This document shows positions 56,637 to 64,000 of a stretch of DNA of 64,000 nt, one piece after another (the first letter of the stretch is position 1; every line of letters begins with the position of its first letter). The notes below the pieces were generated by a model. The model was not told the origin of the DNA, searched no databases, and saw nothing but the letters and a program-made list of their open reading frames with translations. A program made the position numbers and the translations under genes. Origin of the DNA: Parerythrobacter_A sp963761775 (lineage in GTDB: Bacteria; Pseudomonadota; Alphaproteobacteria; Sphingomonadales; Sphingomonadaceae); assembly GCA_963761775.1 (NCBI GenBank), contig CAVXIF010000011.1, positions 248,001-312,000 on the forward strand, read 5' to 3'.

Positions 56637-57131
56637 ATGAACCTTGGTCAGCTATTGCAGCAAAGCGGCGCGATCACCTCGATGGCGCGCGAACTGAACA
56701 TCGACGAGAAAACGGCACAAACGGGCGCTGGCGCCCTGTTGCCCGCCATCGTCGCGGGTATGGGCCGTAGTGCCACTGGCGGCGGTGGTGGCTCCGGCGG
56801 CCTTGGCGGATTGGCCGGGGCGATCCTTGGCGGCGGCGGAGGCGGCCTGCTTGAATCCGTGCTCGCGCCAAAGCAGACGCCGGTCAGTCAGGGCAACGAT
56901 ATCCTCGGCAGCATTTTTGGCACCAAGGATGTCAGCCGCTCGGTCGCCAGCGAGGTTGCGGGCGTCACAGGTATCGACGAAAGCCTGCTGAAAAAGATGC
57001 TGCCTATTCTGGCAATGGCGGTTGCCGGGTACCTCGCAAAGGGCGGCGGGCAATCCGGCGGGCAGCAGGGCGGAGGGGGTGCGCTCGGCGGCATCCTCGG
57101 CTCGATTGTCGGCGGACTGGCGGCACGATAG
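56637..57131 (+). CDS. DUF937 protein
   Basis: 164 residues. MNLGQLLQQSGAITSMARELNIDEKTAQTGAGALLPAIVAGM is the DUF937 N-domain, followed by a glycine-rich spacer (GGGGGSGGLGGLAGAILGGGGGG) and a second helical unit (VSRSVASEVAGVTGIDESLLKKMLPILAMAVAGYL). A Gly/Gln-rich tail ends it. Function unknown. Paired with the small gene just upstream. Confidence 0.82.
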   Translation: MNLGQLLQQSGAITSMARELNIDEKTAQTGAGALLPAIVAGMGRSATGGGGGSGGLGGLAGAILGGGGGGLLESVLAPKQTPVSQGNDILGSIFGTKDVSRSVASEVAGVTGIDESLLKKMLPILAMAVAGYLAKGGGQSGGQQGGGGALGGILGSIVGGLAAR

Positions 57132-57136
57132 ATGCG

Positions 57137-57170
57137 AAGGGGGAGGCGCAGGTGCCTCCCCTTTATTTTT
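57137..57170. terminator. Bidirectional terminator between DUF937 and DUF421 genes
   Basis: AAGGGGGAGGC (57137-57147) pairs with GCCTCCCCTT (57154-57163) with one bulged G. A T-rich run (TATTTTT) follows on the plus strand. It overlaps the stop of the convergent DUF421 gene. Confidence 0.75.
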
Positions 57171-57681
57171 GTCGCACGTTCTCGATCAGCCTGGTATCAA
57201 GACTGTCGCCGTGCAGGACCGAGACGTCGCCGGTGGTTTCAAGCACCACGGCGCGCACTTCCGACATATCCATGACATTCGCCTCGCGTAGTTTGGCGAT
57301 AACGTCCGATTGCGCGACCCGGGTGGATTGCATCGCCTCATCGCAAAATTCCCCGTCGCGCATCAGCAAAATGGGTTCATTCTGCATGACGGCCTCCACC
57401 GTGTCCGAGGATTTGCGCAGCAAGGCCGCAATGAACTGGACGGCGAACAGCGCGACCATGCCGGCGATGACCTGCCCATAGCTGGCCCACTCCGTAGCCT
57501 GCGCGCCGCCCGCAACCAGCGAGCCCAGCGCGACGGTCATGATAAAATCGAAATTCGTCATCTTGGACAGCGAGCGCAGCCCGACGATGCGGACCAGCAC
57601 GACGACCATGCACAGTGCGATGGCACCCAGAATGCTGCCGCGCAGTATCACGTCGAGCCATGCGATATCGGGCGTAAACAT
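57163..57681 (-). CDS. DUF421 / YetF-family membrane protein
   Basis: 172 residues with three N-terminal hydrophobic helices (LGAIALCMVVVLVRIVG, DFIMTVALGSLVAGG, VIAGMVALFAVQFIAALL) and a cytoplasmic DUF421 domain (PILLMRDGEFCDEAMQSTRVAQSDVIAKLREANV, VRAVVLETTGDVSVL). Activity unknown. Its ATG overlaps the upstream DUF885 stop (TGATG). Confidence 0.9.
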   Translation of the reverse strand: MFTPDIAWLDVILRGSILGAIALCMVVVLVRIVGLRSLSKMTNFDFIMTVALGSLVAGGAQATEWASYGQVIAGMVALFAVQFIAALLRKSSDTVEAVMQNEPILLMRDGEFCDEAMQSTRVAQSDVIAKLREANVMDMSEVRAVVLETTGDVSVLHGDSLDTRLIENVRQK

Positions 57682-59522
57682 CAGATTGCCTTCGCTTGCG
57701 CGATGTAGCGCGCCACATTTTTCGCCAGCACATCCAGCGGCGCGTTGCCGCCAAGGATGACGGCGTCGTTGAACGCCTTCATGTCGTACGCCTGCCCCAG
57801 CGCCGCTTCGGCCAGCGCCCGTTGCCGCACGATCTCGCTATGGCCGACCTTGTAGCCGCAGGCTTGCCCGGCCCAGGTGCAATAGCGGTCCACTTCGCTG
57901 GCGACTTCTTCGGGTTTGCTGCCATTGCGCTCGACAAAGAACGCGACCGCGCGTTCGCGGCTCCAGCCCTTATGATGCAGGCCGGTGTCCACCACCATGC
58001 GACAGGCGCGGAAGGCGAGCGCTTGCAGATAGCCAAGCTGGCCGACGGTGAAATCGTCATAGGCGCCCAGCTCGTCCGCCAGTTGTTCGCCGTACAAGGC
58101 CCAGCCTTCGCTGAACGAATTGAAGGCAAGGATGCTGCGGATCAGCGGCAGCCGGTTGGAATATTCGCCTTCCCAGACATGGCCGGGGATGGTTTCGTGA
58201 TAGGTCAGGTCGGCAAGGTCGTATGTGCGGTGCAGGTCCGTGGTGCGCAGGTTGATCCACATGCGGCCCGGAATGCTGCCGTCCTTGCTGCCCGCACCGC
58301 CATAGGCACCGGGCGCGCCCAGCTCTTCGTTGGGCGGGATGCGGCGGATTTCGACGGGCGGGTCGACCAGCGTGTTGAACGCACGCGGCATTTGCGCTGT
58401 GATCCAGTCGATCCGGTCGCGGATGAACGCCATGATCTCGGCTCGGCCCGGATCGCCATCGGCAAACTTGTAACGCGGATCGCGGCCAAGCCCCTGCATC
58501 CGTTCACCCACGGTGCCTTTGGTGTAGCCGATGTCGCGCAGGATCGGGTCCATGCGGGCGTGTAACGCTGCCAGTTCCTCCAGCCCGCGCTCGTGCACCT
58601 CGTCCGGCGTCAGCGTCGTGGTGGTGCTGGCGCGCAGGCCCCATGCGTACCATTCGTCGCCGCGCGGGCGGGTGGAGAGGCCAGGGTCGGAGGTCGCGAT
58701 GGCGCGCTGCGCTTCGAGTTCGACGAGCTGCGCCTCCAGCGCCATCCTGACCTTGCCGGTGACGATGGGCGTGGCACGTGCGCCATAGGTCGCATCGTAT
58801 GCACGCAACGGCGCGACCAGCAAGCCACCTTCGTCGCCCGCATCGGCGATGGTCGAGCGCATCTGTGCGATGGCCTTGTCCAGCACGAAATCGGGCGGCA
58901 CCATGCCCATCTCGCGCGCGGTGCGGATGCGGTCCCGCTCGCCGTCGAGCACGCCCGGCATCGCTTCCAGCCGCGAGACATAGGCTTCCGCGTCGGCATC
59001 GGTCTTCAGCGGGTGACTGGCGCTGAGGAAGCGCGGCATGTCGATATAGGTGCCGACATTCTGGCACACGACATAGGGGCTGTTGCGCCAGCTGCCGACA
59101 GCAACATCGCCATAGGGCAGGGCAAAGCCATCGAGCGCGGTTTTATAGGCGCTTTCCACGACTTCGAAGCTGGTGCGGGTGTCGGCGTCGAGCGCGTTTG
59201 TGTCGACCGCCTGCGCGACGGAAAGGTCAATGCGAAGACGGTCGGCATAGCGACGCTGTCCGCCAGCCGATTGATCTTCCAAACGCGCTCTCAGGTTCGT
59301 GCGCTGTCCGGTATCGACACCAAGGCCGGTGGCGCGTTCGGGCTCATGCTGCAGCAGATTATAGGCAATCGCTTCCAGCTGTGCCGCGGGGGATTGGTCA
59401 GCCATGATATTGCGATAGGCGCGATCGCTCGGCTGGCACCCGCCCAGCGCCAACAGCGAAACACCCGCCCCCAGTCCGGAAATGGCCTGGCGACGGGTGA
59501 TCGGGTTTGCGTTGATTTCCAT
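57681..59522 (-). CDS. DUF885 metallo-hydrolase-like lipoprotein
   Basis: 613 residues. A twin-arginine-like start (ITRRQAISGLGAGVSLLALGGC) doubles as a lipobox. The DUF885 body ends with the presumed metal site TYHETIPGHVWEGEYSN (HExxxGH-like) and NSFSEGWALYGEQLADELG. Members are predicted peptidases or dipeptidases; none is proven here. Export to the periplasm is inferred from the signal. Confidence 0.9.
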   Translation of the reverse strand: MEINANPITRRQAISGLGAGVSLLALGGCQPSDRAYRNIMADQSPAAQLEAIAYNLLQHEPERATGLGVDTGQRTNLRARLEDQSAGGQRRYADRLRIDLSVAQAVDTNALDADTRTSFEVVESAYKTALDGFALPYGDVAVGSWRNSPYVVCQNVGTYIDMPRFLSASHPLKTDADAEAYVSRLEAMPGVLDGERDRIRTAREMGMVPPDFVLDKAIAQMRSTIADAGDEGGLLVAPLRAYDATYGARATPIVTGKVRMALEAQLVELEAQRAIATSDPGLSTRPRGDEWYAWGLRASTTTTLTPDEVHERGLEELAALHARMDPILRDIGYTKGTVGERMQGLGRDPRYKFADGDPGRAEIMAFIRDRIDWITAQMPRAFNTLVDPPVEIRRIPPNEELGAPGAYGGAGSKDGSIPGRMWINLRTTDLHRTYDLADLTYHETIPGHVWEGEYSNRLPLIRSILAFNSFSEGWALYGEQLADELGAYDDFTVGQLGYLQALAFRACRMVVDTGLHHKGWSRERAVAFFVERNGSKPEEVASEVDRYCTWAGQACGYKVGHSEIVRQRALAEAALGQAYDMKAFNDAVILGGNAPLDVLAKNVARYIAQAKAI

Positions 59523-59595
59523 AGGGAGGCGGTCTGCACCGCCGCCCCGATGGTGTCAAAACAACAAAGGCTCGTTCGCCCTTGCTACATTCATG

Positions 59596-59970
59596 TCAGT
59601 CGAGAAATTCGGCGGGCACGGTGCCGCCGGTCTTCTGCAATTCCTGCATGGTCATGCGGTGCAGCCAGACATTGTCGTCCGCGCTGCCTTCGTAATTGGT
59701 CCGGCCCAGTTCCGCCGCCAGTTCCTTGCGGTTGGCGTAGCTTGCATCGACGCCGATCAGCTTCATCAGGTCGACGATGGAAGTGCGCCAGTTCAGCTTG
59801 TCCGAACCCGGCATCGCATCGAGCCGCTTTGCGACATCGACCTGCGAAATCGGCGCAGCTTTGGTGCCAGCTGCCGACGTCTTGGTTGCGACCTTGGGCG
59901 TCGCTTTTGGGGCGGTCTTCTTCTCGTCCTTGCCGAAAATCGCGTCCTTGATGCTGCTGAAAATACCCAT
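59596..59970 (-). CDS. DUF3597 protein
   Basis: 124 residues. MGIFSSIKDAIFGKDEKK, a Lys/Ala/Thr-rich spacer, then the DUF3597 domain (VDVAKRLDAMPGSDKLNWRTSIVDLMKLIGVDASYANRKELAAELG) of the LysM/BON-linked small stress-protein class. Function unknown. Confidence 0.88.
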   Translation of the reverse strand: MGIFSSIKDAIFGKDEKKTAPKATPKVATKTSAAGTKAAPISQVDVAKRLDAMPGSDKLNWRTSIVDLMKLIGVDASYANRKELAAELGRTNYEGSADDNVWLHRMTMQELQKTGGTVPAEFLD

Positions 59971-60080
59971 GTCATTCCACTCCTGTTCGTTGCTGTTGAA
60001 TATCGAACGGGGCGCGCGGCGGATAGTTTCGTGCAGCCACCACTCTTTTCCCGGGCGACGGTTCAAGCTACTGCCAAGGC

Positions 60081-60287
60081 ATGGATTTTGTTCTCTCGCT
60101 ACTCGTCCTCGCCGCCTTCGCGCTTGCCGTCGCGTCGATATTCGTGTGGCGACGCGGCGGGAAGACGCAGGCGCTGCTGATGCTGCTGCTGGCGGTCATC
60201 GGGCTGGGCAATGTGCTGATCTGGACCGTGCCCGATGCAGGGGGCATCGCCCCGGCAGACCGTCTTGCTGCCGAGGCGACGCCGTGA
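60081..60287 (+). CDS. Small two-helix membrane protein
   Basis: 68 residues: VLSLLVLAAFALAVASIFVW, a basic turn (RRGGKTQ), then ALLMLLLAVIGLGNVLIW. Coding is supported by the hydrophobic pattern and its place between converging genes; no family is recognised. Confidence 0.6.
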   Translation: MDFVLSLLVLAAFALAVASIFVWRRGGKTQALLMLLLAVIGLGNVLIWTVPDAGGIAPADRLAAEATP

Positions 60288-60297
60288 CGGCTGGCCG

Positions 60298-61008
60298 CTA
60301 TTCCGGCAGCCGCCAGACCACCGAATTGCGGTAATTGCCTGCCACCTTTGCGCCGCTGCTGTCGCGCGCGGCAGTGAAGCGGGCGCGCTGCTGGACCAAG
60401 CGACACGTTGCCGCATCCATCTGCGCGTGGCCGCTGCTGGTGGTGACGCGGCAATCGCGCACCTTGCCCGTCGCATCCAGCGACAGCACGAAGCCGACGC
60501 GCCCCGCCCAGTCACGCCGCACCCAGCTTGGCCGGTAATCCGCCGTGCTGATCCAGCTGCCCGGATCGTTTGCGACCTTGACCGGCACGGGTTCGAACGT
60601 CGGCGTGGGCTTCGGTATCGCCCGCAAGGACGGCAGCGGTGATGGCGAGGGCAGGATGACCGTCGGCCCCATTGGCAGGGGTTCATACACCACCGTGTCC
60701 GTCGGTGCCGGCCGGTCGGAGGTGGTGATTGTCGCCGTATCGGTCCGCAAATCCAGTTGAGGCGTCGGCACGAAGGGATCCGGCGCTTGCGCCGTGCGCG
60801 GATCGGGCACGGCTTCGGGTGGTTTTGGCGGGGGCGGCGGCAACTTCACTTCCACGTCGTTCGCCACAAAGGGCGGGTCCGGTTCGGCGATGATGCCCGT
60901 CACGGTCAATCCGGCGACCAGCAGTCCGCCTATTGCGGCATGCACCGCGACCACGCCTGCAATTCCGGCAGCCCGATCCTTCGGTGTCTGCGTATCTACA
61001 TAGGCCAT
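60298..61008 (-). CDS. TonB-family energy transducer
   Basis: 236 residues: an N-terminal membrane helix (GIAGVVAVHAAIGGLLVAGLTVTGI), a Pro-rich periplasmic spacer (LPPPPPKPPEAVPDP) and a TonB C-terminal domain (YRPSWVRRDWAGRVGFVLSLDATGKVRDCRVTTSSGHAQMDAATC). ExbB/ExbD genes are not adjacent. Which outer-membrane receptor it serves is unknown. Confidence 0.87.
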   Translation of the reverse strand: MAYVDTQTPKDRAAGIAGVVAVHAAIGGLLVAGLTVTGIIAEPDPPFVANDVEVKLPPPPPKPPEAVPDPRTAQAPDPFVPTPQLDLRTDTATITTSDRPAPTDTVVYEPLPMGPTVILPSPSPLPSLRAIPKPTPTFEPVPVKVANDPGSWISTADYRPSWVRRDWAGRVGFVLSLDATGKVRDCRVTTSSGHAQMDAATCRLVQQRARFTAARDSSGAKVAGNYRNSVVWRLPE

Positions 61009-61164
61009 TTGGCTCTCCTCTCTGTCAGGAAGGGAGAATGTTGCACCGCCAGACCTGTCTGGCAAAGACTATCGCGTGGCAAAATGCCACTGAAACCCCA
61101 GCATTCCGTAGCGTCAGTCGTGGTTCATCGAACCACCGTCAGGATCGATCGACTTGATCGAGCC

Positions 61165-61821
61165 TCACTTGATGGGACAGGCCGGGTCCAGCCGGAAATC
61201 GAGGTAATTGTCGACCGAACCCATCAGGTCGTCCATCTCGTTTTCGAAGAAATGGTTGGCGCGCGGGATTTCCTCGTGGTGGATGGTGATGTGCTTCTGC
61301 GTGCGCAGCTTGTCGACCAGCTTCTGCACCGCAACCGGCTGCACCACCGTATCGGCCACGCCCTGGATGAAGATGCCCGATGCGGGGCAGGGCGCGAGGA
61401 AGCTGAAATCATACATGTTTGCAGGCGGCGCGATGGATATGAAGCCGCGAATTTCCGGGCGCCGCATCAGCAGCTGCATCCCGATCAGCGCGCCGAAGCT
61501 GACACCGGCGACCCATGTAACCTGCGCCTCCTGATGCATGGACTGCACCCAGTCGAGCGCAGCGGCCGCGTCGGACAATTCGCCCACGCCATTGTCGAAG
61601 CTGCCCTGGCTGCGGCCGACACCGCGAAAATTGAAGCGCAGCGTGGCGAACCCGCGATCCACGAAGGTCTGGTACAGTTTCTGCGTGATGCGTTCGTTCA
61701 TCGTGCCGCCTCCCTGCGGGTGCGGATGCAGGATCATGGCGACCGGTGCGCGCGGGCGGGGCGGGGGAGAGAAACGGCCTTCGAGGCGACCCTCTGGGCC
61801 GGGGAAGATGACGGTTGGCAT
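61165..61821 (-). CDS. Alpha/beta hydrolase
   Basis: 218 residues of the dienelactone-hydrolase-like small group: AMILHPHPQGGGTMNERI, TLRFNFRGVGRSQG, the nucleophile elbow WVAGVSFGALIGMQ, IFIQGVADTVVQP with the acid, and PRANHFFENEMDDL with the His. Substrate unknown. Divergent from the cysteine desulfurase genes; such a hydrolase beside suf genes is recurrent in sphingomonads. Confidence 0.87.
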   Translation of the reverse strand: MPTVIFPGPEGRLEGRFSPPPRPRAPVAMILHPHPQGGGTMNERITQKLYQTFVDRGFATLRFNFRGVGRSQGSFDNGVGELSDAAAALDWVQSMHQEAQVTWVAGVSFGALIGMQLLMRRPEIRGFISIAPPANMYDFSFLAPCPASGIFIQGVADTVVQPVAVQKLVDKLRTQKHITIHHEEIPRANHFFENEMDDLMGSVDNYLDFRLDPACPIK

Positions 61822-61917
61822 GGTGCGGGAATACCCTGATTATGAAGCTGTCGGCGCAATGGTGGCGCGCGCAAAGAGGGTGGCTATATAGGGTTTCGCC
61901 CCGCAATCGCAATCTTA

Positions 61918-62952
61918 GTGAAGTTCGTCATCCAACGCATCTATCTCGACCACGCCGCCACCACGCCGCTGCGCCCCGAAGCGCTGGCAGCGATGCAGGA
62001 CGGCTTCGCGCGCTGGGCCAATCCCAGCAGCCCGCATGGCGAGGGCCGCGCGGCAAAGGTTGCGCTGGAGGACGCGCGCGACCGGGTGAAGGCGGCGCTG
62101 GGCTGGTCGGGCGAGGTCATCTTTACGAGCGGCGCGAGCGAGGCGCTGTCCATCGGGTTGGGCCGCGCAAAAGTGGACCGGCGGATCGTCAGCGCTGTCG
62201 AACATGACGCCGTGTTTCGCGCCGCGCCCGAGGCGACGGTCGTGGCCTTGGACGCGGCGGCGCTCGCCGAAGAACTGGCAAAACCGGGGAAGGCGGTCGT
62301 TGCCTTGCAGGCGGTGAACTCGGAAACCGGCACGGATTTGCGTGACAGCGCCGTTGCATCGGCCATCGGGGAAGCTGGCGCACTGTGGCTCGCCGACTGC
62401 TCGCAATCGGCGGGCAAGCTGCCGATGCCCCATTGCGACATGGCCGTGGTGTCCGCGCACAAGCTGGGCGGGCCGGTGGGCATCGGCGCATTGCTGGTGC
62501 GGGATTATGCGATGCTGTCGCCGACCGGCGGGCACGAGCGCGGCTATCGGCAGGGAACGGAGAATCTCCCCGCCGCTCTGGGTTTTGCTGCCGCGCTGGA
62601 AACCGGCGGGATCGCTGACTGGCCGACATCGGCGGAACAGCGTCTGGATTTTCGGAACGCGCTGTCGCGCGACGGCGAGGTGGTGGCCCCCGGTGCGCAA
62701 TGTTCCCACGTGTTCGCCGTCGCGCACCCCGTGCTGAGCGCGCAGGTGCTGCTGATCAAACTCGATGCGATGGGCTTCGCGGTATCGGCGGGCAGCGCGT
62801 GTTCGTCCGGCACACTCAAGAAAAGCCGGGTGCTGGAAGCATTCGGCGTGGCGGACGATGTCGCGGCGCGGACGGTGCGGGTGAGCATGGGCTGGAATAC
62901 GACACCGGGCGAGCTGGATGCGTTTGTCGAGGCGTGGTGTGGTTTAGGCTAA
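61918..62952 (+). CDS. Cysteine desulfurase-like class V aminotransferase (first copy)
   Basis: 344 residues, shorter than IscS. YLDHAATTPLRPEALAAM, NPSSPHGEGRAAK, IFTSGASEALSIGL, PLP-lysine in VSAHKLGGPVGIGALLVR, and the persulfide Cys in VSAGSACSSGTLKKSRVL. GTG start at 61918; no ATG fits. A 565-nt non-coding gap separates it from a second desulfurase. Sulfur transfer to Fe-S assembly is the likely role. Confidence 0.9.
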   Translation: MKFVIQRIYLDHAATTPLRPEALAAMQDGFARWANPSSPHGEGRAAKVALEDARDRVKAALGWSGEVIFTSGASEALSIGLGRAKVDRRIVSAVEHDAVFRAAPEATVVALDAAALAEELAKPGKAVVALQAVNSETGTDLRDSAVASAIGEAGALWLADCSQSAGKLPMPHCDMAVVSAHKLGGPVGIGALLVRDYAMLSPTGGHERGYRQGTENLPAALGFAAALETGGIADWPTSAEQRLDFRNALSRDGEVVAPGAQCSHVFAVAHPVLSAQVLLIKLDAMGFAVSAGSACSSGTLKKSRVLEAFGVADDVAARTVRVSMGWNTTPGELDAFVEAWCGLG

Positions 62953-62979
62953 CATCGTCACCGCCGACGTAATTCCGTT

Positions 62980-63110
62980 GTCAGCCCGGACTTGGTCTCC
63001 ACGTCATCCCGGACTTGATCCGGGATTCAGCTATCTTCCGGCGCTGTGCTCAAACGAGCTGGACCCAAGGATCACGTCCGGGGTGACGAGAAGGTTAAGT
63101 CTGGGATGAC
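62980..63110. repeat. Family C repeat cluster
   Basis: Related pieces TCAGCCCGGACTTGG (62981), CGTCATCCCGGACTTGATCC (63002) and their partial complements CACGTCCGGGGTGACG (63073-63088) and TCTGGGATGAC (63100-63110) make an imperfect palindromic block of the GTCATCCCGG type common in alphaproteobacteria. Confidence 0.75.
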
Positions 63111-63343
63111 TGGACGGACAAGTTCAGAATGATGGGAAGGACGGCTCCAGGGGGACATTATGGAAAACCTGGCTATCAGAAAAACACGAAGTCCTTTCCT
63201 ACTTCGGCTTGGCCACGCTATTACAGCGGGCATTCCAATTACAGGTCCGAGCCACAACAAGCCCCTCGGCCCCCTGTCCGTCCGGCATCGCAAATTGTAG
63301 AATCATGATGTAAAATCAATTATTTAGGCGGAAAAACCGAAGT

Positions 63344-63356
63344 TGACACGGTGTCA
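63344..63356. promoter_or_regulatory. Palindrome TGACACGGTGTCA, possible operator
   Basis: TGACAC-G-GTGTCA, overlapping a TTGACA hexamer at 63343-63348, followed by a further GTCAC at 63362-63366. It lies about 160 nt before the second cysteine desulfurase start, in AT-richer DNA. A promoter with an overlapping operator would fit; the regulator is unknown, since no IscR-like gene is visible here. Confidence 0.4.
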
Positions 63357-63517
63357 CCTTTGTCACTTTTCCACTGCCCGTCGGCAGGGAGTGCGCCTCC
63401 AAGAACCTAGCGCGCATCAGAAGTCAGGCACGACCCCCCTTTTGGCCAGCTGCCTGCAACAGCCGCTCGGGACAGGCTTCGACAAGCTCCGAGCGAACGG
63501 ATAGAGAGCCCATTCAT

Positions 63518-64000
63518 ATGATTTACCTTGATTATCAGGCCACGACCCCGCTTGCCCCCGAAGCGCGCGACGCCATGCTGCGCTGGCTCGACGGTCCGGA
63601 CGGCAGCGGGTTCGGCAATCCGCATTCGCCGCACCGCATGGGGCGCGATGCAGCGGCGGCTGTGGAGCTTGCGCGCGACCGGGTGGCGGCGCTGTTTCCG
63701 CCGGGCGGCACGGTGATCTTCACCAGCGGCGCGACCGAGGCGGTCAACCTCGCCATTCGCGGCACAAGACCGAGCGAAGGGCCGCAGGGCAGCGTTTCGG
63801 TATCGGCCATCGAACACGCCGCCGTGCTCGACACGGCACGCGCGGCGGGGCCGTGCCATGTGCTGAATGTGGCGAAGGACGGGCAGTGCAATACCGCGCA
63901 GGATGTGCCCAATGACACGCGCCTGATCTGCGTGATGCAGGTCAATAACGAGATCGGGGTGATCCAGCCGACGCTGGACTGGCACCGTACGGCCAAATCC
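63518..64000 (+). CDS. Cysteine desulfurase (second copy, 3' partial)
   Basis: Open from the ATG at 63518 to the window edge, 161 codons. MIYLDYQATTPLAPEARDAM, FGNPHSPHRMGRDAAAAVE, IFTSGATEAVNLAIRG, VSAIEHAAVLDTAR, VMQVNNEIGVIQP are the class V aminotransferase N-domain, closer to classical IscS/NifS than the first copy. The PLP-lysine and active Cys lie beyond the window. Two consecutive desulfurases suggest the head of a suf-type Fe-S operon (inference). Confidence 0.9.
   Translation, partial: MIYLDYQATTPLAPEARDAMLRWLDGPDGSGFGNPHSPHRMGRDAAAAVELARDRVAALFPPGGTVIFTSGATEAVNLAIRGTRPSEGPQGSVSVSAIEHAAVLDTARAAGPCHVLNVAKDGQCNTAQDVPNDTRLICVMQVNNEIGVIQPTLDWHRTAKS

Larger units (their letters stand above)
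62953..63517. other. 565-bp gene-free stretch with family C repeats and a palindrome
   Basis: The first 160 bp hold GTCATCCCGGACTTGATCCG-type repeats (62980-63110). The middle has no credible gene; a 73-codon minus-strand frame looks incidental. About 63300-63400 is AT-richer and contains a 13-bp palindrome. The last part has a half-copy of repeat family A (about 63476-63500) just before the second desulfurase. Confidence 0.7.

Noticed and set aside
63072..63293. A 73-codon minus-strand frame in the gap before the second desulfurase
   Set aside because: It runs through the repeat cluster, has no ribosome site and no recognisable features.

Overview
The window is GC-rich chromosomal DNA from an alphaproteobacterium, most likely Sphingomonadales and probably Erythrobacteraceae (inference). 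Supporting signs are a mur/fts cluster that ends in an FtsZ with a very long acidic linker, a ChvI/ChvG-HprK-RapZ-EIIA-HPr operon, a ChvI-type response regulator, a serA-hisZ-purA order, and short intergenic repeats of the kinds common in this group. No phage genes, insertion sequences, CRISPR arrays or plasmid functions were seen. This is ordinary core chromosome with dense, often ATGA-overlapping operons.

Layout: 0-7.5 kb, the division and wall cluster murC(partial)-murB-ddl-ftsQ-ftsA-ftsZ. 7.5-16 kb, a SPOR/TPR protein, a YbjN-like protein, proC, a BAX-inhibitor-1 protein behind a structured leader, a lipoprotein, obgE, proB and a broken NAD-epimerase. 16-25 kb, minus strand: a sulfate-assimilation operon (cobA-DUF2849-cysI-DUF934-cysH), mscS, metC, sseA and a proline-rich membrane protein, then queF on the plus strand. 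25-31 kb: a 191-bp nested palindrome, tRNA-Thr, a DUF429-like gene, rarA, a Sel1-like protein, a membrane protein and a GT4 glycosyltransferase. 30-38 kb: serC (with leader RNA), serA, hisZ, an aldo/keto reductase, purA, an L,D-transpeptidase and an odd receiver-like/winged-helix protein. 38-48.5 kb: siroheme dehydrogenase, lysA, a small lipoprotein, argH, a TlpA-type thioredoxin, tRNA-Val, asparaginase, an MDR oxidoreductase, truA, fmt, recR and def, with three families of palindromic repeats between them. 48.7-56 kb: a copper-storage-like Cys-rich protein, rmuC, an rRNA methyltransferase and the HPr/EIIA/RapZ/HprK/ChvG/ChvI regulatory operon. 56-64 kb: small proteins including DUF937, DUF421, DUF885 and DUF3597, a TonB protein, an alpha/beta hydrolase and two successive cysteine desulfurases, the second running off the end and probably opening a suf operon.

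The genes fall into a few functional sets: peptidoglycan precursor synthesis and the Z-ring; sulfate to sulfide, with siroheme made by two separated genes (cobA at 19 kb, precorrin-2 dehydrogenase at 38 kb); serine, proline, arginine, lysine and methionine metabolism; translation initiation and formyl-methionine processing (fmt, def); and a PTS-like regulatory chain wired to a two-component system.

The most striking feature of the raw sequence is a set of about 15 single-base frame breaks in nine genes, eight of them conserved housekeeping or amino-acid genes, all between 1.8 and 31.1 kb and mostly one extra base. After correction each gene becomes a full-length, uninterrupted protein. Consensus errors are the simplest explanation. 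The affected genes are annotated over their full extent with the breaks marked. No clearly novel multi-gene system was found; the best leads are leader RNAs, repeat elements and a few unusual proteins.
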